A stretch of DNA of 34,501 nt. Origin: Aquibacillus koreensis (GTDB lineage Bacteria; Bacillota; Bacilli; Bacillales; Amphibacillaceae). Made by a program: the position numbers and the translations under genes. The DNA lies in NCBI RefSeq assembly GCF_025154055.1, contig NZ_JAOALK010000050.1:1-34501 (forward strand). The letters run 5' to 3'. This document shows positions 10,102-17,438 of this stretch, one piece after another. Position 1 is the first letter of the stretch. Each line of letters starts with the position of its first letter. The notes below the pieces were generated by a model that saw only the letters and a program-made list of their open reading frames with translations, was not told the origin of the DNA and searched no databases.

Positions 10102-10692
10102 ATGACAATAATAGGTGTTTTAGGACTTCAAGGTGCAGTTAGAGAACATATTCGTTCTGTTGAAGCCTCAGGTGCTGAAGGTATCATTATCAAACGAAAA
10201 GAACAGTTAGATGAAATAGATGGATTGATTCTTCCTGGTGGAGAAAGCACAACCATGCGAAGGTTGATAGATAAATATGACTTTTTAGATGCTTTAAAAC
10301 AATTTGGACAATCAGGCAAGCCTATATTTGGTACATGTGCAGGATTAATTTTACTTGCAAATGAAATTGTTGGGCAAGACCATGCACACTTAGAGTTAAT
10401 GGATATGAAAGTGCAACGAAATGCCTTTGGTAGACAAAAGGAATCATTTGAAGCAAAACTAGAAGTTAAGGGTGTTGCGGATGATTTTGAAGCAGTGTTT
10501 ATTCGTGCACCATATGTTGTTGAAGTTGGAACAGATGTAGAAGTTCTAGCAACATTTAACGATGCCATCGTTGCAGCAAAACAAGGTCATTATTTATGCA
10601 GTGCTTTCCATCCAGAGTTAACAGATGACCATCGTTTAACCGCATATTTTGTGGAAATGGTCAAAACGAGCAAGAAAGAACTTGCATCTTAA
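10102..10692 (+). CDS. pdxT: Pyridoxal 5'-phosphate synthase glutaminase, PdxT subunit
   Basis: Class I glutamine amidotransferase that hydrolyses glutamine and channels ammonia to PdxS. 196 residues; conserved GGESTT near residue 47, nucleophile Cys79 in FGTCAGL, and the His-Glu pair in AFHPELT near the C terminus. AAAGGAGA precedes the ATG. It ends the two-gene B6 operon. Confidence 0.98.
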   Translation: MTIIGVLGLQGAVREHIRSVEASGAEGIIIKRKEQLDEIDGLILPGGESTTMRRLIDKYDFLDALKQFGQSGKPIFGTCAGLILLANEIVGQDHAHLELMDMKVQRNAFGRQKESFEAKLEVKGVADDFEAVFIRAPYVVEVGTDVEVLATFNDAIVAAKQGHYLCSAFHPELTDDHRLTAYFVEMVKTSKKELAS

Positions 10693-10719
10693 CGTTTTTT
10701 TCGTTATCCTATATAACAA

Positions 10720-10725
10720 TATAAT
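10720..10725 (+). promoter_or_regulatory. serS leader promoter (-10 box)
   Basis: TATAAT at 10720-10725 about 30 bp before T-box stem I. The -35 region is only a T-rich stretch (10697-10702), so the promoter is assigned mainly from its position. Confidence 0.45.
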
Positions 10726-10755
10726 AAGTAAAAGTGTTGATAGGAAATAGTAACA

Positions 10756-10978
10756 GTCTATCTTTCTAAAGAGAGCCGATGGTCGGTGTAAATCGGTGTA
10801 AGGTTGCTGTGAATCCATCCTGGAGCAAGTATGTTGAAGATAGTAGGCATACTCGGCGTTACGCCGTTATCATGTAAGTGAGCCGGAAGACTTGTCTTCA
10901 ATCAGGGTGGTATCGCGGGAACAAAACTCTCGTCCCTAATACGTTTTTAAACGTTATTAGGGATGGGAGTTTTTTGTT
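10756..10978 (+). promoter_or_regulatory. T-box riboswitch (serine-specific leader of serS)
   Basis: A tRNA-sensing leader that lets transcription continue when uncharged tRNA-Ser pairs with it. The base of stem I is CTATCTT (10758-10764) with AAGATAG (10837-10843); the AG-bulge AAAGAGAG is at 10768-10775, followed by the GGTCGGTG apical region. The specifier is probably TCC (Ser) at 10814-10816 in GAATCCATCC. The T-box sequence is AGGGTGGTATCGCGG at 10904-10918, where the usual ACC reads ATC; its AGGG and CGGGA can still pair with CCCT and TCTCG of the terminator 5' arm. The tRNA-pairing TGGT would face discriminator G of tRNA-Ser as a wobble. Confidence 0.93.
10923..10978 (+). terminator. 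T-box regulatory terminator
   Basis: The long stem joins AAAACTC and CCCTAATACGTTT with AAACGT, ATTAGGG and GGGAGTTTT, followed by a TTTTTTGTTTTT tail. It competes with the antiterminator of the T-box. Confidence 0.92.
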
Positions 10979-11034
10979 TTTGTGGCTAATTCACAAGGTA
11001 TGAAAATTTTACAGTAACTATCACACCCGCTCCA

Positions 11035-11209
11035 CAAGTGAAATTGGCTCCCTTTCCGAGGAGGAATCACGAAAAATCCCAAAACCCGGATTTTTCTAAG
11101 TTCAGATTCCTCTTGCGGGCACGGCCTCAGCTAACTCAGGAGCAAAGTGCGCTCCTGAGTGGATCTTCGGCTCGCGCTGTTCCCGCAGGAGTGTCGCCAA
11201 TTTCACTTG
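11035..11209 (+). repeat. Repeat unit A, locus 2
   Basis: A 175-bp hairpin-rich unit bounded by perfect 14-bp terminal inverted repeats, CAAGTGAAATTGGC (11035-11048) and GCCAATTTCACTTG (11196-11209). Nested inside are GAGGAATC/GATTCCTC enclosing GAAAAATCC/GGATTTTTC, and CTCAGGAGC/GCTCCTGAG with a 7-nt loop. Other copies are at 24234-24407 (same orientation) and 1744-3853 (reverse, split by the intron). The unit lies between the serS T-box and serS. An 84-codon ORF across it is not a gene. Confidence 0.92.
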
Positions 11210-11309
11210 TTCCTCTAGCATCTGCATCACTATGGGTTTTAATGATAAATCACATGAAACTACTGTTATCTGCAACAAAAGAAACTAGATAATTTACATT
11301 ATTGTAATG
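11210..11309. other. Variable spacer of composite repeat, locus 2
   Basis: An AT-rich 100-bp segment between units A and B. Its edges carry TCCTCTAG and GCTAGTGGAGG, an imperfect inverted pair also seen at the other loci, but its interior does not resemble the spacers there. No gene seen. Confidence 0.6.
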
Positions 11310-11430
11310 CTAGTGGAGGAAATACGCGTAGACTCCTGTGGGATCTGCGAGACAGGCGAGGCCCTGCAGGAGCGAAGCGACGAAGCGGCTCGGCGCTCGC
11401 CCCACGGAAAGCGGAGTGTATTTCCGGAAC
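11310..11430 (+). repeat. Repeat unit B, locus 2
   Basis: A GC-rich unit about 120 bp long with outer arms GGAAATAC (11318-11325) and GTATTTCC (11418-11425), inner complementary TGTGGG/CCCACGG and ACTCC/GGAGT segments. It contains ACTCCTGTGGG, close to the ACTCCTGCGGG of unit A. After it comes TAGTTAC-GACGGAGTTTA (11453-11470), a motif also present beside the A units at 3868 and 24202. Confidence 0.8.
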
Positions 11431-11538
11431 GGTAAAGCACCATTATCATTTTTAGTTACGACGGAGTTTATATCGAATGCTTAGTTAAAGTTAAGTGATA
11501 AAACAAAATGGTTAACAGATAAAAGGAGGAAATAAAAG

Positions 11539-12813
11539 ATGTTAGACATGAAGTATTTAAGATCAAATTTTGATGAAGTAAAAGCAAAGTTACAACACAG
11601 AGGTGAAGATTTATCTGACTTAGATAAATTTGGCGATTTAGATGTAAGAAGAAGAGAGTTAATTGCAGAAACAGAAGAACTTAAAGCAAAACGTAATGAT
11701 GTATCTAAACAAATCTCTGTATTGAAAAAAGAGAAGAAAGATGCCGATGACCTTATTTTAGAAATGCGACAAGTAGGAGACAAAGTAAAAGAAATTGATA
11801 CAGAGTTAAAGGAAGTAGAGGAGCAGTTAGAAACATTATTACTTTCTATCCCTAACATTCCACATGAGAGCACACCAATTGGGGAATCTGAAGATGATAA
11901 TGTGGAAGCAAGAAAATGGGGAGAAGTACCAACATTTGATTTCGAGTATAAAGCCCATTGGGATCTAGCAACAGAGCTAGGTATTTTAGACTTTGAGCGG
12001 GCCGCTAAAGTAACTGGAAGCCGTTTTGTATTCTATAAAGGATTAGGGGCAAGACTTGAGCGTGCGTTAATGAGCTTTATGATGGACCTTCATGCAGATG
12101 AGCATGGCTATGAAGAAATGCTTCCACCATACATGGTTAACCGTGCAAGCATGACTGGTACTGGTCAACTACCTAAGTTTGAAGAAGATGCATTTAAAAT
12201 TCAGGATTGGGAATATTTCTTAGTACCAACCGCAGAGGTTCCTGTAACAAATTATTACCGTGATGATATTCTGAAGGCAGAACAACTGCCTCAGAAGTTT
12301 GTGGCCTTTAGTGCATCTTTCCGTTCTGAAGCAGGATCTGCTGGTAGGGATACACGTGGATTAATTAGACAACATCAATTTAATAAAGTAGAATTAGTTC
12401 AGTTTGTGAAGCCTGAAGATTCTTATCAAGTACTTGAAGAATTAACGGGACATGCGGAGAAAGTATTGCAGTTATTGGAGCTTCCTTACCGTGTGATGAG
12501 CATGTGTACAGGAGATCTTGGTTTTACAGCTGCTAAAAAATACGATATCGAGGTATGGATGCCAAGTAATGAAACATACCGTGAGATTTCTTCTTGTTCT
12601 AATTTTGAGGATTTCCAAGCACGTCGTGCAGGCATCCGCTTCCGTAGAGAAGAAAAAGGTAAACCAGAATTTGTGCATACGTTAAATGGGTCTGGTCTAG
12701 CTATTGGTAGAACAGTTAGTGCGATAATGGAAAATTACCAACAAGCGGATGGTTCTATTGTTATTCCTGAGGTATTACGTCCTTATATGGGTGGAAAAAC
12801 GGTTATAAAATAG
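11539..12813 (+). CDS. serS: Seryl-tRNA synthetase
   Basis: Charges tRNA-Ser with serine in the cytosol; class IIa synthetase of 424 residues, normal length. The N-terminal antiparallel coiled-coil arm (about 30-100) contacts the long variable arm of tRNA-Ser. The catalytic core has motif 2 in [21 protein letters not shown] and motif 3 in [23 protein letters not shown] precedes the ATG. Regulation is by the serine T-box that ends at 10978, separated from this gene by a composite repeat block. tRNA-Ser lies downstream. Confidence 0.98.
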   Translation: MLDMKYLRSNFDEVKAKLQHRGEDLSDLDKFGDLDVRRRELIAETEELKAKRNDVSKQISVLKKEKKDADDLILEMRQVGDKVKEIDTELKEVEEQLETLLLSIPNIPHESTPIGESEDDNVEARKWGEVPTFDFEYKAHWDLATELGILDFERAAKVTGSRFVFYKGLGARLERALMSFMMDLHADEHGYEEMLPPYMVNRASMTGTGQLPKFEEDAFKIQDWEYFLVPTAEVPVTNYYRDDILKAEQLPQKFVAFSASFRSEAGSAGRDTRGLIRQHQFNKVELVQFVKPEDSYQVLEELTGHAEKVLQLLELPYRVMSMCTGDLGFTAAKKYDIEVWMPSNETYREISSCSNFEDFQARRAGIRFRREEKGKPEFVHTLNGSGLAIGRTVSAIMENYQQADGSIVIPEVLRPYMGGKTVIK

Positions 12814-12860
12814 TCTGGTTTGGAGAGAACTAGTATGTACGATATGAAGTGATTTTTACA

Positions 12861-12888
12861 CTTGCCTCTTCAAAAAAGAAGAGGCAAG
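12861..12888 (+). terminator. serS downstream hairpin
   Basis: An 11-bp perfect stem CTTGCCTCTTC / GAAGAGGCAAG with an A6 loop; outer GATTTTT / AAAAATC segments can extend it. It is followed by A, not T, on the plus strand, so it may stabilise the 3' end rather than act as a classical terminator. Confidence 0.6.
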
Positions 12889-12906
12889 AAAAAATCATAA
12901 ATGATG

Positions 12907-12935
12907 TTGACAAGCCTTTCTGGAGATGTTATTAT
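12907..12935 (+). promoter_or_regulatory. tRNA-Ser promoter
   Basis: TTGACA at 12907-12912, exactly 17 bp, TATTAT at 12930-12935; 19 bp before the tRNA. A near-consensus strong promoter. Confidence 0.85.
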
Positions 12936-12954
12936 TAATTTTGTCGTCAGTCAC

Positions 12955-13047
12955 GGAGGAATACCCAAGTCCGGCTGAAGGGATCGGTCTTGAAAACCGA
13001 CAGGGGCTTCACGGCCCGCGGGGGTTCGAATCCCTCTTCCTCCGCCA
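12955..13047 (+). tRNA. tRNA-Ser(UGA)
   Basis: A 93-nt type II tRNA with acceptor GGAGGAA/TTCCTCC, anticodon TGA in the loop TCTTGAAAA, a long variable arm, T-arm GGGTTCGAATCCC and an encoded CCA end. The discriminator is G. Same place as the tRNA-Ser next to serS in Bacillus subtilis. Confidence 0.98.
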
Positions 13048-13080
13048 TTTCTTATGCGCAAACGTAAAATTGGAGATTAT

Positions 13081-13112
13081 AAAACCGTTACATTCTATGT
13101 AACGGTTTTTTT
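13081..13112 (+). terminator. tRNA-Ser terminator
   Basis: AAAACCGTTACA / TGTAACGGTTTT stem with a 5-nt loop and a T7 tail. Confidence 0.9.
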
Positions 13113-13170
13113 GTACGTTAAGAAAGTATAAATTTTTAGTGTAGGAAGTGTATTCGACGTAGTAGCAAGT

Positions 13171-13196
13171 ACATTCGCTAAAGGACGAGCGAATGT
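13171..13196. repeat. Small perfect hairpin
   Basis: ACATTCGCT (13171-13179) / AGCGAATGT (13188-13196) with an 8-nt loop between the tRNA terminator and the M23 gene. A partial direct repeat (GTGTATTCGACG) lies just upstream. Its role is unknown; it is too far from any stop to be a terminator of a known gene. Confidence 0.6.
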
Positions 13197-13311
13197 GCGT
13201 TTTCTAATATATTTTGTAAGCAGTTACTCTGTTAAAATGTGATAAGATAAGAAGGAAAACAGAAGTTACTGTCGAAAATTATGTAAGAGGTTCTTGTATG
13301 GAGGATTTATT

Positions 13312-14289
13312 ATGAGTAAACGAAAAAAGAGTTTGACTTTATTAGTCATGTCAGATGCCAACAAACGTGTAATTCAACTAAAGATTCCTAAACTAACTGT
13401 AGTTTTCCTTCCTATACTATTTATTTCACTTACTACATTTCTTTACTTTTCACAAACATCGCTTAAACAGACCACGGATGAAAATAGACTTCTATCTCAG
13501 AAATTAGATGCCATGAATACACAACTGGTTGACGTAGAGAACCAAGTTGTAAACTATCAGAGTGAAGCAGAATCATTAGATAAAGAAGTAAACCGCTTAG
13601 CAGAACTGGAGGAAGAGCTTACCTCGATGATTACTTCTTTAGATCCTGATCAAATCAATGATACAAATGAAAGTGAGCCTTCTGGTGGTATCGAAATAAT
13701 AGCAGATAAGCCTGTTCAACATGATGTCGTACATACATCAACAACACAAGCGCAAGATACCTTGCTTCATAAATATGATAAGTTAAATAGTACCGTCTCA
13801 GAACTAATCACTGCCTATCATTCCTCTATTCAAAACTATAACGCGAATAATGAAAAGTTGAAATTCACGCCAACTTACTGGCCTGCAGATACAGAAAGAA
13901 TTACTTCAGAATTTGGTAATCGTCTGGATCCATTTACGAGAAACCAAGCAATACATACCGGAATTGATCTTGCTGGTCCGTACCGTACAGAAATTTATGC
14001 TGCGGGAGATGGACAAGTCACATTAGCTAACCGAGATGGTGGATATGGAAATTCTGTTAAGATAAAACATGGAACTGGTTTAGAAACGAGATATGGCCAT
14101 ATGGCAGAAATTGTTGTAGAGAAAGGAGATCAAGTCAAAAAAGGAGAGATAATCGGTTACATGGGTTCCACTGGTAGAAGTACTGGAGTTCACCTTCATT
14201 ACGAAATAATAGAAAATGGAGAACCAATTGATCCTTTTCCTTATATGACTTTTATGGAAAGAGTGTTAAAAAATATAAAGGTAGAGTAG
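13312..14289 (+). CDS. Membrane-anchored M23 (LytM-type) peptidase
   Basis: A zinc endopeptidase predicted to cut peptidoglycan cross-links outside the membrane. 325 residues: a short basic cytoplasmic tail, one membrane helix (about 29-47), a coiled coil (about 50-110), a linker, then the C-terminal M23 domain with ligands in HTGIDLAG (His, Asp) and HLHYE (His), so the metal site is complete. Start chosen at ATG 13312 because GGAGG ends 7 nt upstream; a TTG at 13294 is in frame but lacks a site. The bactofilin gene follows after 4 bp, matching the known pairing of M23 peptidases with bactofilins in cell-shape control. Confidence 0.92.
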   Translation: MSKRKKSLTLLVMSDANKRVIQLKIPKLTVVFLPILFISLTTFLYFSQTSLKQTTDENRLLSQKLDAMNTQLVDVENQVVNYQSEAESLDKEVNRLAELEEELTSMITSLDPDQINDTNESEPSGGIEIIADKPVQHDVVHTSTTQAQDTLLHKYDKLNSTVSELITAYHSSIQNYNANNEKLKFTPTYWPADTERITSEFGNRLDPFTRNQAIHTGIDLAGPYRTEIYAAGDGQVTLANRDGGYGNSVKIKHGTGLETRYGHMAEIVVEKGDQVKKGEIIGYMGSTGRSTGVHLHYEIIENGEPIDPFPYMTFMERVLKNIKVE

Positions 14290-14293
14290 GTGA

Positions 14294-14692
14294 ATGAAGA
14301 TGAAAAGTAAAAATAAAAAATTGGATACGTTAGATACAATTATTGGAGCAACAACATCTTTAGGTGGAACGATCCATTCAGAAGGCAGTATGCGTATAGA
14401 AGGAAAAGTAAAAGGTGAAATTCAGTGCGCTGGTGACCTAACAGTTGGAGCAGGCGGCTTAGTAGAAGCGGATGTTCATGCCCGTAATATTATAATTGCT
14501 GGTACGATTGCTGGCGAGGTTATTGCAACAGGAAAAATCCACATAGAATCTAAAGGAAGATTAAAAGGAAATGTGAAAATGGAGTCCTTTGTGATTGATG
14601 AGGGTGGCATATTTGAAGGAAATAGTAATATGAAGCAAGAAGAAGTACAGGAAAAAAAGGAACAGAATAAAATAGAAACAGTTGCAAACTAA
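14294..14692 (+). CDS. Bactofilin family protein
   Basis: A 132-residue polymer-forming cytoskeletal protein. The central region (about 20-105) shows the right-handed beta-helix repeats of the bactofilin domain (RIEGKVKGEI, VEADVHARNIIIAGTIAGEV, GRLKGNVKMES), flanked by a short basic N terminus and a charged Lys/Glu-rich tail. ATG 14294 or 14300 could be used. It starts 4 bp after the M23 gene, so the two are translationally linked. Inferred role: scaffolding the peptidase at a curved or polar membrane site, as for Csd1/CcmA or LmdC/BacA pairs in other bacteria. Confidence 0.93.
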   Translation: MKMKSKNKKLDTLDTIIGATTSLGGTIHSEGSMRIEGKVKGEIQCAGDLTVGAGGLVEADVHARNIIIAGTIAGEVIATGKIHIESKGRLKGNVKMESFVIDEGGIFEGNSNMKQEEVQEKKEQNKIETVAN

Positions 14693-14736
14693 AAAGAAGG
14701 CGCATCTAGATCTTAAGGGGACAGGAGTAGATAAGC

Positions 14737-15552
14737 ATGCAGAATAAAGTAGTATTTATCGGTGCGGGATCAATGGCCGAAGCATTGATAGCCGGAATAA
14801 TAAGTACGGAATACTTAGATCCAGAGCAGGTAGTAGCGACAAATAAGACGAATCAGAACCGTTTAGATTATCTGAAAGATACATACAATATTTCCGTTAC
14901 CCAAAATAAACAAGAAGCATTAAGTCAGGCTGATGTTGTCGTATTAGCCATGAAACCAAAGGATGTTGAACTTGCACTTAAGGACTTACAACCTTACTTA
15001 ACACGAAATCATTTAATTCTATCTGTTTTAGCTGGAATCACAACGAATTTCATGGAAAAAGTAATTGGTTTTGAAATCCCTGTTATACGCTCGATGCCGA
15101 ACACTTCTGCAATGGTTGGTAAATCAGCAACAGCTATTACAAAAGGGTCCTATGCAAGTGAGCAACATGTAGAAAAAGTACAGTCATTACTTAACACGAT
15201 TGGTACGACAATAGTGGTTAAGGAAGAAGACATGCATGCTATTACTGCACTGGCTGGCAGTGGCCCTGCATTTTATTATTATATGGTTGAATCGATGGAG
15301 AAAGCAGCAGAAGAAGTGGGATTAGAGTCAGAGATAGCAAAACCCCTCATCATGCAAACAATTGCTGGGGTTGTAGAAATGTTACAATCATCAAGTGATT
15401 CACCATCTGAATTAAGAAGAAAAATAACTAGTCCTGGTGGGACAACACAAGCAGGTTTAGAAACCTTAGATAATTATCATTTTCAAGAAGCAATTATGGC
15501 TTGTATTAAAAATGCTGCGACACGTTCAGAAGAATTAGGTAAACAAAAATGA
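14737..15552 (+). CDS. proC: Pyrroline-5-carboxylate reductase
   Basis: Last step of proline synthesis, reducing P5C with NAD(P)H. 271 residues; N-terminal Rossmann motif FIGAGSMAEALI, the AMKPKD and RSMPNTSAMVG signatures, and the C-terminal dimer domain with ALAGSGPAFYYYMVESM and TSPGGTTQAGLETL. AGGAG lies 9 nt before the ATG. Read in the same direction as the bactofilin 45 bp upstream; proline also serves as an osmolyte in halotolerant Bacillaceae. Placement between tRNA-Ser and dck is not that of Bacillus subtilis. Confidence 0.97.
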   Translation: MQNKVVFIGAGSMAEALIAGIISTEYLDPEQVVATNKTNQNRLDYLKDTYNISVTQNKQEALSQADVVVLAMKPKDVELALKDLQPYLTRNHLILSVLAGITTNFMEKVIGFEIPVIRSMPNTSAMVGKSATAITKGSYASEQHVEKVQSLLNTIGTTIVVKEEDMHAITALAGSGPAFYYYMVESMEKAAEEVGLESEIAKPLIMQTIAGVVEMLQSSSDSPSELRRKITSPGGTTQAGLETLDNYHFQEAIMACIKNAATRSEELGKQK

Positions 15553-15577
15553 TGGGGATATTCCCCATCATTTTTTA
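15548..15577. terminator. Bidirectional terminator proC / dck
   Basis: TGATGGGG (15550-15557) / CCCCATCA (15563-15570) with a 5-nt loop, T6 tail on the plus strand and A-rich sequence on the other side. It serves the convergent proC and dck genes. Confidence 0.85.
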
Positions 15578-16258
15578 TTTCGTTAATTGTCTTACTTCCC
15601 ATTTTCGAGATTGTTGAATAAAGTGTCCAACTTTTTCCAACACTGTTTCTATGGAAGTATTATCATATACCAAATCGTAATCAGCGATATTAATACGCAA
15701 GATTGGGCAAGAGTTAAAGCTATTAATCCAATTCTCATAACGATGATGCATCTCTTCCCAATAGCTTAACGGAGTTTGTTGTTCCATTGGTCGACCACGT
15801 AGTTTAATACGATCCACAATATCTTCGAATGATCCCTCTAAATAAATCAATAAATCAGGATGTGGAAAGTAAGGAGTCATAACCATTGCATCAAAAAGAC
15901 TACGATATGTTTCATAATCAACGCCCGTCATTGTCCCTTTTTCATAATGCATTTTTGCAAAAATACCAGTATCCTCATAAATGGAACGGTCTTGGATAAA
16001 CCCGCCACCATATTCAAAGATTCTTTTTTGTTCCTTAAAGCGTTCCGCAAGAAAATAAATTTGAAGGTGAAAACTCCATCGCCCGAAATCATTATAAAAC
16101 TTATCTAAGTATGGATTTGTATCCACCTTCTCTAAAGATGTTCTAAAGTTTAGCGCATCTGCCAAAGCATTCGTCATCGTAGATTTTCCAACGCCAACTG
16201 TACCTGCAATTGTAATGACACTATCGTGTGGAATATTGTATTTTTCTCTTAAGTTCAT
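15575..16258 (-). CDS. dck: Deoxyadenosine/deoxycytidine kinase
   Basis: Salvage kinase phosphorylating deoxyadenosine and deoxycytidine. 227 residues of the dNK family: P-loop GTVGVGKST (about 19-27), the DRS motif in FIQDRSIYED, and the lid arginines in RIKLRGRPME. Its ATG overlaps the dgk stop by 4 nt (ATGA), so the pair is translationally coupled, with dgk first. The order is as in Bacillus subtilis. Confidence 0.95.
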   Translation of the reverse strand: MNLREKYNIPHDSVITIAGTVGVGKSTMTNALADALNFRTSLEKVDTNPYLDKFYNDFGRWSFHLQIYFLAERFKEQKRIFEYGGGFIQDRSIYEDTGIFAKMHYEKGTMTGVDYETYRSLFDAMVMTPYFPHPDLLIYLEGSFEDIVDRIKLRGRPMEQQTPLSYWEEMHHRYENWINSFNSCPILRINIADYDLVYDNTSIETVLEKVGHFIQQSRKWEVRQLTK

Positions 16259-16896
16259 ACTGTGACTTCCCCTTTTTGTAGATGGTCCTCTACTAATTGA
16301 ATAATATAATCTAGGTCATCTTTATATTTCATGAAGTCTATGTGATCGCCATTGATTCGTAATACTGGAATATCTGGATTTTCTCTTTCAAATACATCCA
16401 TAAACGTGTTATAGTCTTGTGATAATTGTTCCAAATAACTTGGTTGAATATTCTTCTCTACTTCACGTCCGCGCATCTGGATTCTAGTTAATAAAGTATC
16501 CAAGCTGGCGTCTAAGTAGATCATCATATTAGGTTTTGGCATATCACTAGTCAAAATATCATATATTTGTGCATATTTGTTAAATTGGCCTTCTTGCAAT
16601 GTTCGTTTTGCAAATATCATATTTTTAGAGATATGATAGTCAGCAATCACAGCTCTTTCCTGCGATAAGAACTTTTTATCGATATCTTCTAGTTGCTTGA
16701 ATCTATTACATAAAAAAAACATTTCAGTTTGGAAGCTCCACTCTTCAATATCATCATAAAATTTACCGAGAAAAGGATTTTCCTCTACAATTTCTTTTAA
16801 TAAATGAAGATTAAAATGAGCTGCCAGTTTATTTGATAGCGATGTTTTTCCAACACCGATTGGGCCCTCTACAGCAATAAAAGGTAATTGACTCAT
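16255..16896 (-). CDS. dgk: Deoxyguanosine kinase
   Basis: Salvage kinase for purine deoxynucleosides, mainly deoxyguanosine. 213 residues from ATG 16896 (MSQLPFIAVEG), chosen because GGAGGGG lies just upstream and matches the family length; a longer frame to 16932 lacks a site. P-loop EGPIGVGKTS, ADYHISKN in place of the DRS motif of Dck (typical for Dgk), lid RIQMRGREVE. First gene of the dgk-dck pair. Confidence 0.94.
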   Translation of the reverse strand: MSQLPFIAVEGPIGVGKTSLSNKLAAHFNLHLLKEIVEENPFLGKFYDDIEEWSFQTEMFFLCNRFKQLEDIDKKFLSQERAVIADYHISKNMIFAKRTLQEGQFNKYAQIYDILTSDMPKPNMMIYLDASLDTLLTRIQMRGREVEKNIQPSYLEQLSQDYNTFMDVFERENPDIPVLRINGDHIDFMKYKDDLDYIIQLVEDHLQKGEVTV

Positions 16897-17094
16897 TTCT
16901 TCCCCTCCAATCCATAAGTCAAAGTTCAACATAAACCGATCATTTTCGGATAGACAATCTTTATTTTATCACACCCTATGATCAATGGGACAGATAATTT
17001 TAATTTCCAAATAACAACTTTTTTTCATGGTTGAAGAAGGAAGCGTTTGAGAAATAGTAAGCAGAAATTCTTCTGCATAGGTAGCGTTATTTAA

Positions 17095-17123
17095 TTTAAA
17101 TTCAATTTAATGTCTTGTATAAT
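17095..17123 (+). promoter_or_regulatory. tRNA-Arg promoter
   Basis: TTTAAA at 17095-17100, 17 bp, consensus TATAAT at 17118-17123, 30 bp before the tRNA. Confidence 0.6.
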
Positions 17124-17152
17124 AATAAAACGTTAACGATACAAAAGAACAC

Positions 17153-17225
17153 GGCTCCATAGCTCAGGGGATAGAGCGTTGGTTTCCTAAACCATGCGTC
17201 GCAGGTTCGAATCCTGCTGGGGCCA
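17153..17225 (+). tRNA. tRNA-Arg(CCU)
   Basis: A 73-nt cloverleaf with acceptor GGCTCCA/TGGGGCC, D-arm AGCTCAGGGGATAGAGC, anticodon CCT in TTCCTAA and T-arm GCAGGTTCGAATCCTGC. The CCA end is not encoded (ATA follows), unlike the tRNA-Ser of this window, so CCA must be added enzymatically. Confidence 0.97.
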
Positions 17226-17235
17226 TAGGAATGGA

Positions 17236-17276
17236 AAGAGAGAGTATGGGAAAAAAAACCATACTCTCTCTTTTAT
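17236..17276 (+). terminator. tRNA-Arg terminator, overlapping the end of the ger operon
   Basis: AAGAGAGAGTATGG (17236-17249) / CCATACTCTCTCTT (17259-17272), loop with A8, T4 tail. It overlaps the stop of the small minus-strand gene at 17273 and may serve both directions. Confidence 0.88.
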
Positions 17277-17437
17277 CTAATTAGAAAATAAGTAACTGGC
17301 GAGGCTAGTGCTAATGGTATAAGCATCATCACTGCAATGCCACCTAACTTATTCTCTTGTTGAAAACAAATCCTTCCAAAAGCGAAGCAATAAAAAGCAA
17401 CATATAGTGAAAAAGCAATAAAAAGTAACAACTGCAT
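17273..17437 (-). CDS. Small two-helix membrane protein, candidate germinant-receptor D subunit
   Basis: A 54-codon ORF beginning MQLLLFIAFSLYVAFYCFAF and ending with a second hydrophobic segment (IAVMMLIPLALASPVTYFLI), joined by a short charged turn (QQENKLGG). The ATG begins one base after the gerC stop, with GTGAGGG as a possible ribosome site inside the end of gerC, so it would be translated with the operon. Small two-helix D proteins are known in some gerA-type operons of Bacillus and modulate germination. The homology itself could not be tested; coding status rests on position, start signal and composition. Confidence 0.6.
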   Translation of the reverse strand: MQLLLFIAFSLYVAFYCFAFGRICFQQENKLGGIAVMMLIPLALASPVTYFLIR

Positions 17438-17438
17438 G

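Noticed and set aside
10128-10568. 146-codon minus-strand ORF opposite pdxT
   Set aside because: Antisense shadow of a conserved enzyme, low-complexity Ser/Thr composition, no ribosome site.
11038-11292. 84-codon ORF over repeat A
   Set aside because: It begins inside the terminal inverted repeat and follows the repeat sequence; related frames at 24295-24633 and 3731-3916 arise from the same repeat.
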